64,000 bases of DNA from contig NZ_FOLP01000016.1 in assembly GCF_900112425.1 (NCBI RefSeq), positions 101,518 through 165,517 of the forward strand, read 5' to 3'. Source of the DNA: Variovorax sp. OK212 (GTDB lineage: Bacteria > Pseudomonadota > Gammaproteobacteria > Burkholderiales > Burkholderiaceae_C). A program made the position numbers and the translations under genes. Each line of letters starts with the position of its first letter. The first letter of the stretch is position 1. Shown here in pieces: positions 35,386 through 43,531 of this stretch. Below the pieces are notes generated by a model. The model was not told where the DNA came from. It saw nothing but the letters and a program-made list of their open reading frames with translations, and did no database searches.

Positions 35386-36411
35386 ATGACCCATTCATCG
35401 CTCCCACGACGCCGGGCCCTCGGGCTGCTTGCCGCATCGCTTGCATCGGGCGCCTGGCCTGCATGGGCCAGCGATGCGGGCACAGGGACCACGGCAGCCA
35501 CGGCAGCCACGGCGGGCACAGCGGGCGCATGGCCCACCCGGCCCCTGACCGCCATCGTGCCCTTCGCGCCGGGCGGCGCGGGCAACGGCTCGCTGCGCAT
35601 CCTGGCCGAGCTGATCGGACCGCGCATCGGGCAGCCCATCGTGGTGGACAACCGCCCTGGCGCGGGCGGCATCACGGGCACGCTGGCGGTGACGTCGAGC
35701 CACGACGACCACATGCTGCTGCTGGGCAGCACCACCATGACCATCCTGCCCGCGCTGCGCAACGACCTGGGCTACGACGTGCAGCGCGACCTCCAGCCCG
35801 TGGGCATGATCTCGACACAGCCGCTGGTGCTGGCCGTGGCTGCCAACTCGCCCCTGCACGGCATCGACGATCTCGTGGCCAAGGGCCGCGCCGGCGAACT
35901 CAGCGCGGGCAACAGCGGCGTCGGCACGCTGTCGCACCTGGCCACCGAGCTGCTGAACCAGAAGCTGGGCGCGCGCATCCTGGCCGTGCCCTACAAGGGC
36001 GACAGCGTGCTGATTCCCGACGTGGTGGCCGGCACCGTGTCGCTGGGCGTGATGAACCTGCCGGTTGCGCTGCCGCTCATCCAGGCGGGCCGCCTGCGCG
36101 CGGTGGCCGTCACCTCGGCGCAGCCGCTGGCGAGCCTGCCGGGCGTGCCGGTGCTGCGCTCGCGCGGCGACGAGTTCGTCATCGCGGGCTGGGCCGCGCT
36201 GTTCGCGGCGAAGAAGGTGCCCGCCGCCGGCGTCGAACGGCTCGGGCAGCTGCTGCGCGAGGCGCTGGACACGCCCTCGGTGCGCGAGCGCTTCGCCGGC
36301 TTCGGCGTGACGCCGCAGGCCTCCACGCCGGCGCAGTTGCGCGCGTTCGTTCGCAGCGAGACCGCGCGCTGGGGCGAGCTGGTGCGCGGGCGCGGCATCA
36401 AGCTCGAGTGA
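35386..36411 (+). CDS. Bug/TctC-family periplasmic receptor (second of two)
   Basis: A 341-residue receptor with a leader PRRRALGLLAASLASGAWPAWA, which has an Arg-rich twin-arginine-like start. A low-complexity Ala/Thr/Gly linker (encoded by short ACGGCAGCC-type repeats near 35490-35520) precedes WPTRPLTAIVPFAPGGAGN and VVDNRPGAGGITG. Downstream the sequence diverges from the receptor at 34371, with SHDDHMLLLGS in place of the usual APDGYTL turn, so ligand choice probably differs. The start at 35386 follows a GGAGCCGACC site. Confidence 0.86.
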   Translation: MTHSSLPRRRALGLLAASLASGAWPAWASDAGTGTTAATAATAGTAGAWPTRPLTAIVPFAPGGAGNGSLRILAELIGPRIGQPIVVDNRPGAGGITGTLAVTSSHDDHMLLLGSTTMTILPALRNDLGYDVQRDLQPVGMISTQPLVLAVAANSPLHGIDDLVAKGRAGELSAGNSGVGTLSHLATELLNQKLGARILAVPYKGDSVLIPDVVAGTVSLGVMNLPVALPLIQAGRLRAVAVTSAQPLASLPGVPVLRSRGDEFVIAGWAALFAAKKVPAAGVERLGQLLREALDTPSVRERFAGFGVTPQASTPAQLRAFVRSETARWGELVRGRGIKLE

Positions 36412-36461
36412 GGCGGCACGGCGCGGGCCGGGCACGGACCGGGCATAGAATCGGCACACTT

Positions 36462-36478
36462 GTTCCGCTCTCTGGAAC
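36462..36478. promoter_or_regulatory. Candidate operator of the IclR-lactonase gene
   Basis: GTTCC-GCTCTCT-GGAAC is a perfect 5-bp inverted repeat 15 bp before the start codon. Its TTCC...GGAA core recurs in front of the operon at 30597-30618, suggesting autoregulation and operon control by the same protein. Confidence 0.5.
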
Positions 36479-36493
36479 TTCTCTCGTGCCTTC

Positions 36494-38278
36494 ATGAAAC
36501 GCAGCACCGGCGCCACCCCTGGCGGGCCTCCCGATCCGAGCTCTTCTCCGGCGAACACCCCGGCCGGCCCCGCACAGGAGGCCACCCCTCCAGCAGCAAC
36601 CCAGGCAGCCCCTGGCCTGGGCGTGCTGGAGAAGGCCATGAACCTCCTGAACATCGTGTCGGCACGCCGCACGCCGATGACCTTCACGGAGCTGCTGCGC
36701 GCCTGCGACCTGCCCAAGGCCACGCTGCACCGCATCCTGGCGACGCTGGTGCGCGAAGGGCTGCTGCGGCACAACGCCTACGACAAGACCTTCCAGCTCG
36801 GCCTGCGCCTGCTCGAGCTCGCGCACGACGTGTGGAGCGAGTTCGACCTGCGCGTGGCCGCACAGGACGAAATCGCCAGGCTGCGCGACGCGCTCGGCGA
36901 GAGCGTGGAACTCACGGTGCTCGACGGCACCTTCGTGGTGATCCTGGCCAGCGAGCCGGCGGGCGACGCGCCGGCCGCGCGTTCGGCGGTGGGGCAGCGG
37001 CTGCCGGTGCATGCCAGCGCGTCCGGCAAGGCCATTGCCGCGAGCCTCGACCCGGCGGGCCAGCGCCGGCTGGTGCAGGCGCTGGCGCTGGAACGCTTCA
37101 CGCCGCAGACCATCGTGTCGCCGGCCGGGCTGCGCGCCGAGTTCGACCTGGTGCGCTCGCGCGGCTATGCCATCGAGCAGGGCGAGCGCGACCCGGGCCG
37201 CGCGGGCGTCGCCGCGCCGATCTTCGACTACGAAGGCCGCCCCATCGGCGCCATCGCCATCGCCACCGACGCGAGCCGGCTCGACGCGGCACGCGCGCAC
37301 AGCCTGTCGTCCGCGCTGATCGGCGCGGCGCGCAACATCTCGCACAGCGCCGCCGGCAAGGCAATGTCGATCGCCACCCAGGCCCCGCCCGAACTGGGCG
37401 CCAGCACCGAGGTGCGCTGCGTGAGCCAGGTTCGCTCGCTGCTCGGCGAAGGACCGATGTGGTCGCCGCGGGACAACGCGCTCTACTGGGTCGACATCTT
37501 CACGCCCTCCGTGCACCGCTACGACGCCGCCACCGGCGCCGACAGCGAAACGCCGCTCGGCACCATGGCCAGCCTGGTCGTGCCCAAGGCCAGCGGCGGC
37601 CTGCTGGTGGCCACGCCGGGCGGCCTGATGGCGCTCGATTTGTCGACGCGGCGCCTCACCCCTTTCTGCCACCCCGAAGCAGGGCGCCCCAACGTGCGCT
37701 ACAACGACGGCAAGTGCGACCGCCGCGGCCGCCTGTGGGTCGGCTCGATGGACATGGGCGCCGCAGCCAACCGGGGCCACCTGTTCTGCGTCGAGGGCAA
37801 CGGCAGCTGGCGGCAGGTCGACACCGGCTTCACCGTGCCGAACGGCATGGGCTGGAGCCCCGACAACCGGTCGATGTACCTGACCGACACCTACCGCCAG
37901 ACCATCTACCGCTACGACTTCGACCTGGCGAGCGGCACCATCGGCAACCGGCAGGCGCTCATCGCCATTCCTGCATCGGACGGCAAGCCCGACGGCCTCA
38001 CCGTCGACGACCAGGGCTGCCTGTGGGTCGCGCTGTGGGACGCCTGGCAGATTGCGCGCTACTCGCCCGACGGCCAGCTGATGCAGCGCGTGCGCGTGCC
38101 GGTGCCGCGACCGACCAGTTGCTGCTTCGGCGGGGACAACCTCGACACGCTGTTCATCACCAGCGCATCGCTGCGCCTGGACGAAGCACAGCTGGCCAGC
38201 GCGCCGCTGTCGGGCTCGCTGTTCGCGCTGAGCCTGCCGGATGCACGCGGCCTGCCGGAGGCCACTTTCGCAGGCTGA
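36494..38278 (+). CDS. IclR regulator fused to an SMP-30/gluconolactonase domain
   Basis: A 594-residue fusion. Residues 1-40 are a Pro/Ala-rich tail. About 43-105 form the IclR winged helix (FTELLRACDLPKATLHRILA). About 120-285 are the IclR effector domain (LPVHASASGKAIAASL, GVAAPIFDYEGRPIGAIAIA). About 305-594 are a complete six-bladed SMP-30 lactonase. The metal ligands E319, N450 and D500, and the substrate residues R402 and N404, keep exactly or nearly the spacing of human SMP-30, so hydrolysis of an aldonolactone is expected. As last gene of the sugar-acid locus it would both supply the acid and sense pathway state. The reading frame is continuous with no stop between domains. Confidence 0.9.
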   Translation: MKRSTGATPGGPPDPSSSPANTPAGPAQEATPPAATQAAPGLGVLEKAMNLLNIVSARRTPMTFTELLRACDLPKATLHRILATLVREGLLRHNAYDKTFQLGLRLLELAHDVWSEFDLRVAAQDEIARLRDALGESVELTVLDGTFVVILASEPAGDAPAARSAVGQRLPVHASASGKAIAASLDPAGQRRLVQALALERFTPQTIVSPAGLRAEFDLVRSRGYAIEQGERDPGRAGVAAPIFDYEGRPIGAIAIATDASRLDAARAHSLSSALIGAARNISHSAAGKAMSIATQAPPELGASTEVRCVSQVRSLLGEGPMWSPRDNALYWVDIFTPSVHRYDAATGADSETPLGTMASLVVPKASGGLLVATPGGLMALDLSTRRLTPFCHPEAGRPNVRYNDGKCDRRGRLWVGSMDMGAAANRGHLFCVEGNGSWRQVDTGFTVPNGMGWSPDNRSMYLTDTYRQTIYRYDFDLASGTIGNRQALIAIPASDGKPDGLTVDDQGCLWVALWDAWQIARYSPDGQLMQRVRVPVPRPTSCCFGGDNLDTLFITSASLRLDEAQLASAPLSGSLFALSLPDARGLPEATFAG

Positions 38279-38321
38279 GCCCGCGGCTCGCGGCTTGCGG
38301 AAACAGGCGGCATCCGGGCGC

Positions 38322-39656
38322 TCACCACGACTGCTCGCCCACCACCCGCCGCACCGTCTGCAGCGCACTGCGCAGGCTCGCCAGGTCCACCGACCCCAGC
38401 GCCAGGCGCAGCGCGTGCGGCACATGGGGCGTGGCGGCGAAGGGCTCGGCCGTCGACACCGACACCCCTTCGCGCACCAGCGCGGCCGCGACGCGGTCGG
38501 CGCGGGTTTCCTCGGGCAGCGGCAGCCAGACGAAGTACGACGCCGGATGGCGCACGCAGCGCAGCCCCGCGAGCACCTCGGCGGCAATCGCCTGGCGCGC
38601 CGCGGCGTCCTGGCGCTTCTGCGCCTCCAGCCGCTCGACCGTGCCGTCTTCCAGCCATGCGCAGGCGATGGCGGTGGTCACGCCGGGCGTGCACCAGGTC
38701 GTGACGCGGATGGCGCGTTCGATCTTCGGCACCCAGGCATCGGGCACCACGACGAAGCCCACGCGCAGCCCCGTCGCCACGCTCTTCGAAAAGCCCGAGA
38801 CATACACCGTCGTTTCGGGTGCGAGCACCGCCAGCGGCGGCGGCGGTTCGTCGGCGAGAAAGGCATAGGCCGCGTCCTCGATGACGAGCAGGCCCTCGCG
38901 CCGCGCGATGGCGGCCAGGCGGCGGCGCCGGCTCGCGCCCATCACCCAGCCGAGCGGGTTGTGCAGCGTCGGCATGGTGTAGATGGCGCGGACCTTCCGG
39001 TTCGCGCACAGGCGCTCCAGCGCGTCGAGGTCGGGCCCCTGCCCCGCGGCCGGAATCGGCGCGAGCTCGAGCCGATGGGCGTCGGCGAGCAGCTTGAATC
39101 CTGGATAGGTCAAGGCGTCGACCGCCACCACGTCGCCCGGTTGCAGCAGCGCCATCGCCGTGACCGCCAGGCCGTGCTGCGCGCCGTCGACGATCAACAC
39201 GCGCGAGGCCTCGACCTTCAGCCCGCGCGCGGCAAGGTGCCGGGCGATGCTGGCGCGCTCGTGCATGCGCCCGCCGTGCGGCGCATAGCGCAGCATCGCT
39301 TCGACTTCACCGCCGCCGGCAAGCTGCCGCAGCGCGCCGCGCAACAGCTCGGCCTGCCCGGGCAGCGAGGGGTAGTTGAAGTTCAGGTCGACCAAGCCCG
39401 CAGCCACGGCCTGCTGGTCGAGGCCGCGGCCCGGCGCCAGCGAGGTCTCGCGCACGAAGGTGCCACGGCCGACCTCGCCGCTCACCAGCCCCATGGCCTC
39501 GAGCTCCGCATACACGCGCGACGCCGTGACCAGCGCCAACCCGTGGCGCTCGGCCAGCTGCCGGTGCGTGGGCAGGCGCGTGCCGGGCGTCGGTTGTCCG
39601 GCGCGGATCTCGGCGGCGAGCCGGTCGACCAGTTGCTTGTAGCGGGCTTCAGCCAT
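38322..39656 (-). CDS. MocR-type regulator (GntR helix-turn-helix plus PLP aminotransferase fold)
   Basis: A 444-residue MocR/PdxR-type protein. The N-terminal GntR domain has PGTRLPTHRQLAERHGL and SRVYAELEAMGLV. The class I aminotransferase-like domain carries the PLP Lys in YVSGFSKSVATGLRVGF and the Asp/Tyr environment IEDAAYAFL. Such proteins use PLP as cofactor or sensor. It is divergent from the DJ-1 gene. The intergenic region has direct repeats of TGTATT-S-AT 23 bp apart, the arrangement MocR proteins bind. It might alternatively be an active aminotransferase. Confidence 0.87.
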   Translation of the reverse strand: MAEARYKQLVDRLAAEIRAGQPTPGTRLPTHRQLAERHGLALVTASRVYAELEAMGLVSGEVGRGTFVRETSLAPGRGLDQQAVAAGLVDLNFNYPSLPGQAELLRGALRQLAGGGEVEAMLRYAPHGGRMHERASIARHLAARGLKVEASRVLIVDGAQHGLAVTAMALLQPGDVVAVDALTYPGFKLLADAHRLELAPIPAAGQGPDLDALERLCANRKVRAIYTMPTLHNPLGWVMGASRRRRLAAIARREGLLVIEDAAYAFLADEPPPPLAVLAPETTVYVSGFSKSVATGLRVGFVVVPDAWVPKIERAIRVTTWCTPGVTTAIACAWLEDGTVERLEAQKRQDAAARQAIAAEVLAGLRCVRHPASYFVWLPLPEETRADRVAAALVREGVSVSTAEPFAATPHVPHALRLALGSVDLASLRSALQTVRRVVGEQSW

Positions 39657-39663
39657 CGTTCAA

Positions 39664-39698
39664 TGTATTCATGACAATTTTTTGATTGTATTGATCGA
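39664..39698. promoter_or_regulatory. Direct repeats, probable MocR binding sites
   Basis: TGTATTCAT (39664-39672) and TGTATTGAT (39687-39695) are direct repeats 23 bp apart (about two helical turns), in an AT-rich patch just upstream of the MocR start. MocR-type regulators are known to bind direct repeats. Confidence 0.5.
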
Positions 39699-39761
39699 CT
39701 TGCCTACGATCGGTGTGTTCCGCCCGCCCACACGCACAACGCACACCCCACCACCACCACC

Positions 39762-40364
39762 ATGCACATCGCGATCCTCACCTTCGACGGCTTCAACGAA
39801 CTGGACTCGCTCATCGCGCTGGGCGTGCTCAACCGCATCAAGAAACCCGGCTGGCGCGTCACGCTGTGCTGCCCCACGCCGGAGGTCACGTCGATGAACG
39901 GCGTGACGGTGCGCGCGCAGTCGCTGCTCGAAGAGGCACGCGATGCGGGCGCCGTGGTCGTCGGCAGCGGCATCCGCACGCGCGACGTGGTGGCCAGCCC
40001 CGAACTGATGGGCCGCCTGGCGCTGGACCCAGGTCGTCAGCTGATTGCGGCGCAGTGCTCGGGCACCCTGATCCTGGCCAGGCTCGGCCTGGTGGCCGGC
40101 GTGCCGGCCTGCACCGACCTGACCACCAAGCCCTGGGTGCAGGAGGCCGGCGTCGAGGTGCTGAACCAGCCCTTCTTCGCACGCGGCAACGTCGCGACCG
40201 CGGGCGGCTGCTTTGCCTCGCCCTACCTGGCCGCCTGGATCATCGCGCGCGCCGAAGGGCTGGAGGCCGCGACCTCGGCGCTGCACTACGTGGCGCCGGT
40301 GGGAGAGAAGGAGGCGTACGTGGCCAACGCGCTGAAGAACATCACGCCCTATCTGGCACAGTGA
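39762..40364 (+). CDS. DJ-1/PfpI-family protein
   Basis: A 200-residue glutamine-amidotransferase-like protein. HIAILTFDGFNELDSLIALG opens the fold and the nucleophile elbow is C99 in IAAQCSGTLILARLG. The third-residue Glu/Asp positions of active DJ-1 enzymes are plausible but I cannot decide activity. Relatives include isonitrile hydratase (InhA), glyoxalase III and transcription factors. Its divergence from a MocR regulator implies control by that protein. The SnoaL-like gene follows after 4 bp. Confidence 0.82.
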   Translation: MHIAILTFDGFNELDSLIALGVLNRIKKPGWRVTLCCPTPEVTSMNGVTVRAQSLLEEARDAGAVVVGSGIRTRDVVASPELMGRLALDPGRQLIAAQCSGTLILARLGLVAGVPACTDLTTKPWVQEAGVEVLNQPFFARGNVATAGGCFASPYLAAWIIARAEGLEAATSALHYVAPVGEKEAYVANALKNITPYLAQ

Positions 40365-40368
40365 GGCC

Positions 40369-40755
40369 ATGACCGCGAAGGACCTCTCCCGCATCTATCG
40401 CAGCTACATCGCCTGCCTGAACGCGCAGGACTGGGCGAACCTGGGTACTTACGTTCACGACGAGGCGATGCACAACGGCCGGCCCCTCGGACTGGCGGGC
40501 TACCGCGCGATGCTGGAGAAGGACTTCGACGACATCCCGGACCTGTTCTTCGGCGTGCAGCTGCTCGTTGCCGAGCCGCCGCGCGTGGCCAGCCGGCTGC
40601 AGTTCCATTGCGCGCCCAAGGGCGAGTTCATGGGCCTGCCGGTGAACGGCAAGACCGTCTCGTTCACCGAGAACGTGTTCTACGAATTCAGGGACGCGAA
40701 GATCGCGAGCGTGTGGTCGGTCATCGACAAGGCGGCCATCGAAGGCCAGCTTTAA
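40369..40755 (+). CDS. SnoaL-like ester-cyclase-type protein
   Basis: A 128-residue NTF2-fold protein: LSRIYRSYIACLNAQDWANLGTYVHDEAMHNG, then YRAMLEKDFDDIPDLFF and GKTVSFTENVFYEFRDAKIASVWS. The pattern is that of SnoaL polyketide-cyclase relatives. It starts 4 bp after the DJ-1 stop, so they are cotranscribed. Its TAA overlaps the stop codon of the converging DUF938 gene by four bases (TTAA), leaving no room for a terminator between them. Confidence 0.8.
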   Translation: MTAKDLSRIYRSYIACLNAQDWANLGTYVHDEAMHNGRPLGLAGYRAMLEKDFDDIPDLFFGVQLLVAEPPRVASRLQFHCAPKGEFMGLPVNGKTVSFTENVFYEFRDAKIASVWSVIDKAAIEGQL

Positions 40756-41363
40756 AGACCGAAGACCAGCAGCAGGTTGTTGGCCGGCATCTCGTGCCGC
40801 TCGCGCAGCGAGAGCCCCGAGCGGCGCGCTTCTTCTTCCACGTCCTTCAGCCGGCGAATGCCCCATGACGCGTCGCGGCTGCGCAGGCTTTCGTCGAACG
40901 CAAGGTTGCTCGGCGCCGGCAGCGTGTCTTCGAAGTACGGGCCGTAGGTGATCAACAAGCCGCCGGGCCGCAAGTGCCGCGCGGCACCCTGCATCAGGCC
41001 CACGCACGCGGCCGGCGGTGCGATGTGCAGCATGTTGGCGCAGTAGATTGCATCGAAGCGCTGCGTGAACGCGGGCCCCTGCGACGGCCACTGTGCGGCC
41101 GTCACGTCGAGCAGCAGCGGCGGCAGCAGGTTGGGCAGGCCGGCGTGCGCGACCCGCGCGGCCAGCGCGGGCAACGCGCGCGCATCCGCATCGGTCGGCT
41201 GCCACATCCATTCGCTCAGGGCTGCGGCGAACCAGGCGGCATGCTGGCCCGTGCCGGACGCGATCTCGAGTGCGGCACCGCGCGCGCCGAGCACCTTGCC
41301 CAGAACATCGAGGATGGGTTGCTTGTTGCGCTCGGCGGCGGTGCTGTGGGAAAGATCGGTCAT
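40752..41363 (-). CDS. DUF938 SAM-dependent methyltransferase-like protein
   Basis: A 203-residue protein of the DUF938 family: AAERNKQPILDVL, motif I ALEIASGTGQHAAWFA, FDAIYCANMLHIAPP and the strand LLITYGPYFEDT. The fold is a class I methyltransferase; no substrate is known for the family. The ATG at 41363 is the family start (MTDLSHSTAAERNKQPI-type). It is separated by 59 bp from the upstream amidohydrolase gene on the same strand and may share its transcript. Confidence 0.85.
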   Translation of the reverse strand: MTDLSHSTAAERNKQPILDVLGKVLGARGAALEIASGTGQHAAWFAAALSEWMWQPTDADARALPALAARVAHAGLPNLLPPLLLDVTAAQWPSQGPAFTQRFDAIYCANMLHIAPPAACVGLMQGAARHLRPGGLLITYGPYFEDTLPAPSNLAFDESLRSRDASWGIRRLKDVEEEARRSGLSLRERHEMPANNLLLVFGL

Positions 41364-41422
41364 CGGGGTCAGTCTTTGAAACGGGTACAGGCAACAGATA
41401 ACGGATAACAGGTGAAGGGGCT

Positions 41423-42304
41423 TCAGCGAACATCGAACAGCGCGGCGGCGTTGCCCCAGGCAATGCGCTGCGCCACGTCGTTCGGCAGATCGCCGAGCCA
41501 CACGCGGTAGCCGCGCATCGTCTCGTCGTACGCGCTCCAGCGCTGGTTGACCCAGGTGTCGGAGCCGACCATGAAGCGCTCCGGGTACTTGAGGATCAGC
41601 GCGCGCCACGCCGGGCAGAGCTTGCCGCCCTCGCAGGTCAGCCCCGGCCGGTACGAAAGCTCGCCCATCAGCAGCGGATAGCGCTCCAGCAGCGCCTGCA
41701 CACGCTCGATGGGCGCACCGCCGATGCCGGTGTGGGCCCATATCAGGCGCAGGCTCTGGCCCTTCGACGGCGCGTTGGCCATCAGCAGGTCGACGGCCTC
41801 GTCGTCGACGTGCGCCAGCACCGCGAGCTTGCGCTGCTCGGCCAGCACCATCAGCTTCTTCGCGACGGGCCCGTTGGCGTTCGCGCTGTCGTACAGGTGG
41901 AACTCGCCGAGCCCCTTGTAGGGCCCGCTCGCGGTGCCGCGCGCGAGTTCGGCCTGCACCATCTCGTAGATGGTCTCGTCGCGGAACCAGTTGCCGTAGT
42001 CGTCGCGGTTGCGGTACAGCCGCACGAAGGGCACCACGCTCACGCCCGCGGCACGGGTCTCGCGCGATGCGGCCAGCGTCTGCGTGCCTGCGTTGGGCCG
42101 CGAGTTGGCGACGATCGCCTTGACCTTGTTGCGCTGCATGCGCGCCAGCGCCTCGGCGGGCGGGAACGGGCCGGTGTTGCCGTCCCACGCTTCCTGGTTG
42201 TAGTGCAGGTGCGTGTCGAACAGGGGGCCGTCGTAGTCCGCCGCCGTCGCGGCTGCCGCGCAGGCGGCCAGGAGCAGGGCTGCGATGGGCGCGGTGGCTC
42301 TCAT
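41423..42304 (-). CDS. Exported amidohydrolase (TIM-barrel metal-dependent hydrolase)
   Basis: A 293-residue protein with a signal peptide (APIAALLLAACAAAATAA). The metal-binding motifs are FDTHLHYN near the N-terminus, LAHVDD, IWAHTGIGG and a late GSDTWVNQ, as in amidohydrolase-2 family lactonases and decarboxylases. A periplasmic location is unusual for this group. The substrate is unknown. The chosen start gives a clear signal peptide. The paired Cys (LTCEGGKLCP) may form a disulphide, consistent with export. Confidence 0.8.
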   Translation of the reverse strand: MRATAPIAALLLAACAAAATAADYDGPLFDTHLHYNQEAWDGNTGPFPPAEALARMQRNKVKAIVANSRPNAGTQTLAASRETRAAGVSVVPFVRLYRNRDDYGNWFRDETIYEMVQAELARGTASGPYKGLGEFHLYDSANANGPVAKKLMVLAEQRKLAVLAHVDDEAVDLLMANAPSKGQSLRLIWAHTGIGGAPIERVQALLERYPLLMGELSYRPGLTCEGGKLCPAWRALILKYPERFMVGSDTWVNQRWSAYDETMRGYRVWLGDLPNDVAQRIAWGNAAALFDVR

Positions 42305-42375
42305 GCGTACCTCGTTGGTGGTGATGCGCCGATTATTCCCGGCCCGACCGCCCGGCACGAGAGAAACCCGGGCCT

Positions 42376-43476
42376 TCAAGCGGTCGGCACGGTGCCTCCG
42401 TCGATCACGTATTCGGTGCCGGTGATCGCACCCGCGCGCGCCGACACCAGGAAGCCGATGAGCTCCGCCACCTCCTTCGGCCGCGCCGGGCGCCCGAGCG
42501 GAATGCCGCCGAGCGAGTCCATCAGCATCTGCTGCGCGCCCTCGTGGTCGGTGCCGTTGGCGCTGGCCAGCCGGTCGACCAGCGCCACGGCGGCTTGCGT
42601 TTCCACCCAGCCCGGCGACACGCGCACCACCCGCACGCCGCGCGGGCTCACCTCCTTCGACAGGCTCTTGCTGTAGGTCGACAACGCGGCCTTCGCGGCG
42701 GCGTAGGCGGTGGTCGCATCGGGCAGCGGCAGTTGCCGCTGGATGGACGTGACGTGCACGACCACGCCGCCGCCCTGTGCCAGCATGCCGGGCAACAGGG
42801 CGCGGTCGAGACGCACCGCGGGGTAGAGGTTCAGGTCCAGCGCCTGCTGCCATTCGTCGTCGCCGAGCACCGCGAAGCCGCCTGAAGGCGCCGACGAGCC
42901 GCCCGCCACGTGCACCACGATGTCGACGCCGTGCAGCGTGTCTTCGACGGCCTGCGCAACCGTGGCGCACCCGGCAGCCGTCGCGATGTCGGCTGCGACG
43001 AAGGCCGCCTTCATGGGCGACTCGGGCCGGCTGCGCGCCGTGGTCAGCACCGTGGCCCCGGCCTCGGTGAGTTGCGCCACGACGGCTTCGCCGATGCCCT
43101 TGGTGCCGCCGGTCACCAGCGCGCGCCGGCCTTCGAGCTCGACCGGGTTGCGGATCTCCAGCGATGCGATGAGGCCGTCGCGCAGCGTGAACACGTGCAT
43201 CAGGTCGGCGCGCTTGCCGGGAAAGTTGCCTTCGACGCGAGTCAGCAGGCGGAAGCTCTCGGTGCCGTCCTGCAACAGGCCGAGCGGCGTCAGCCGGAAC
43301 CGGTACTTCGCCTGGGAGGCCTGTCGCCACGCCGCGATGGCGGCCCTGCCGCGGCGGGTCTCGCCCTCGTCCTTCACGGTGGCGTCTTCAATGAAGCAGC
43401 CGGCCAGCAGGTCGGTGTTCGATTCTTCGTGCGATGCGAGGTAGCGCGCAATGGCGCCGGGATAGGTCTGGGTCAT
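42376..43476 (-). CDS. SnoaL-like domain fused to a short-chain dehydrogenase
   Basis: A 366-residue fusion. Residues 1-110 are an NTF2/SnoaL-like domain (AIARYLASHEESNTDLLAGC, RRGRAAIAAWRQASQ). Residues 113-366 are a classical SDR with cofactor motif TGGTKGIG (123-130), catalytic S244, Y258 and K262 (AYAAAKAAL), and the C-terminal GTEYVIDGGTVPTA. Both domains appear intact and in one frame. The SDR would oxidise or reduce a hydroxyl or keto group with NAD(P), while the first domain may isomerise, cyclise or bind the substrate. Divergent from an HxlR regulator that probably controls it. Confidence 0.87.
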   Translation of the reverse strand: MTQTYPGAIARYLASHEESNTDLLAGCFIEDATVKDEGETRRGRAAIAAWRQASQAKYRFRLTPLGLLQDGTESFRLLTRVEGNFPGKRADLMHVFTLRDGLIASLEIRNPVELEGRRALVTGGTKGIGEAVVAQLTEAGATVLTTARSRPESPMKAAFVAADIATAAGCATVAQAVEDTLHGVDIVVHVAGGSSAPSGGFAVLGDDEWQQALDLNLYPAVRLDRALLPGMLAQGGGVVVHVTSIQRQLPLPDATTAYAAAKAALSTYSKSLSKEVSPRGVRVVRVSPGWVETQAAVALVDRLASANGTDHEGAQQMLMDSLGGIPLGRPARPKEVAELIGFLVSARAGAITGTEYVIDGGTVPTA

Positions 43477-43531
43477 GGGGTTGCGTGAGCCTGTGTTTGC
43501 AAGGCGCCCATGCTCGACCTAAGCTCGCGGC

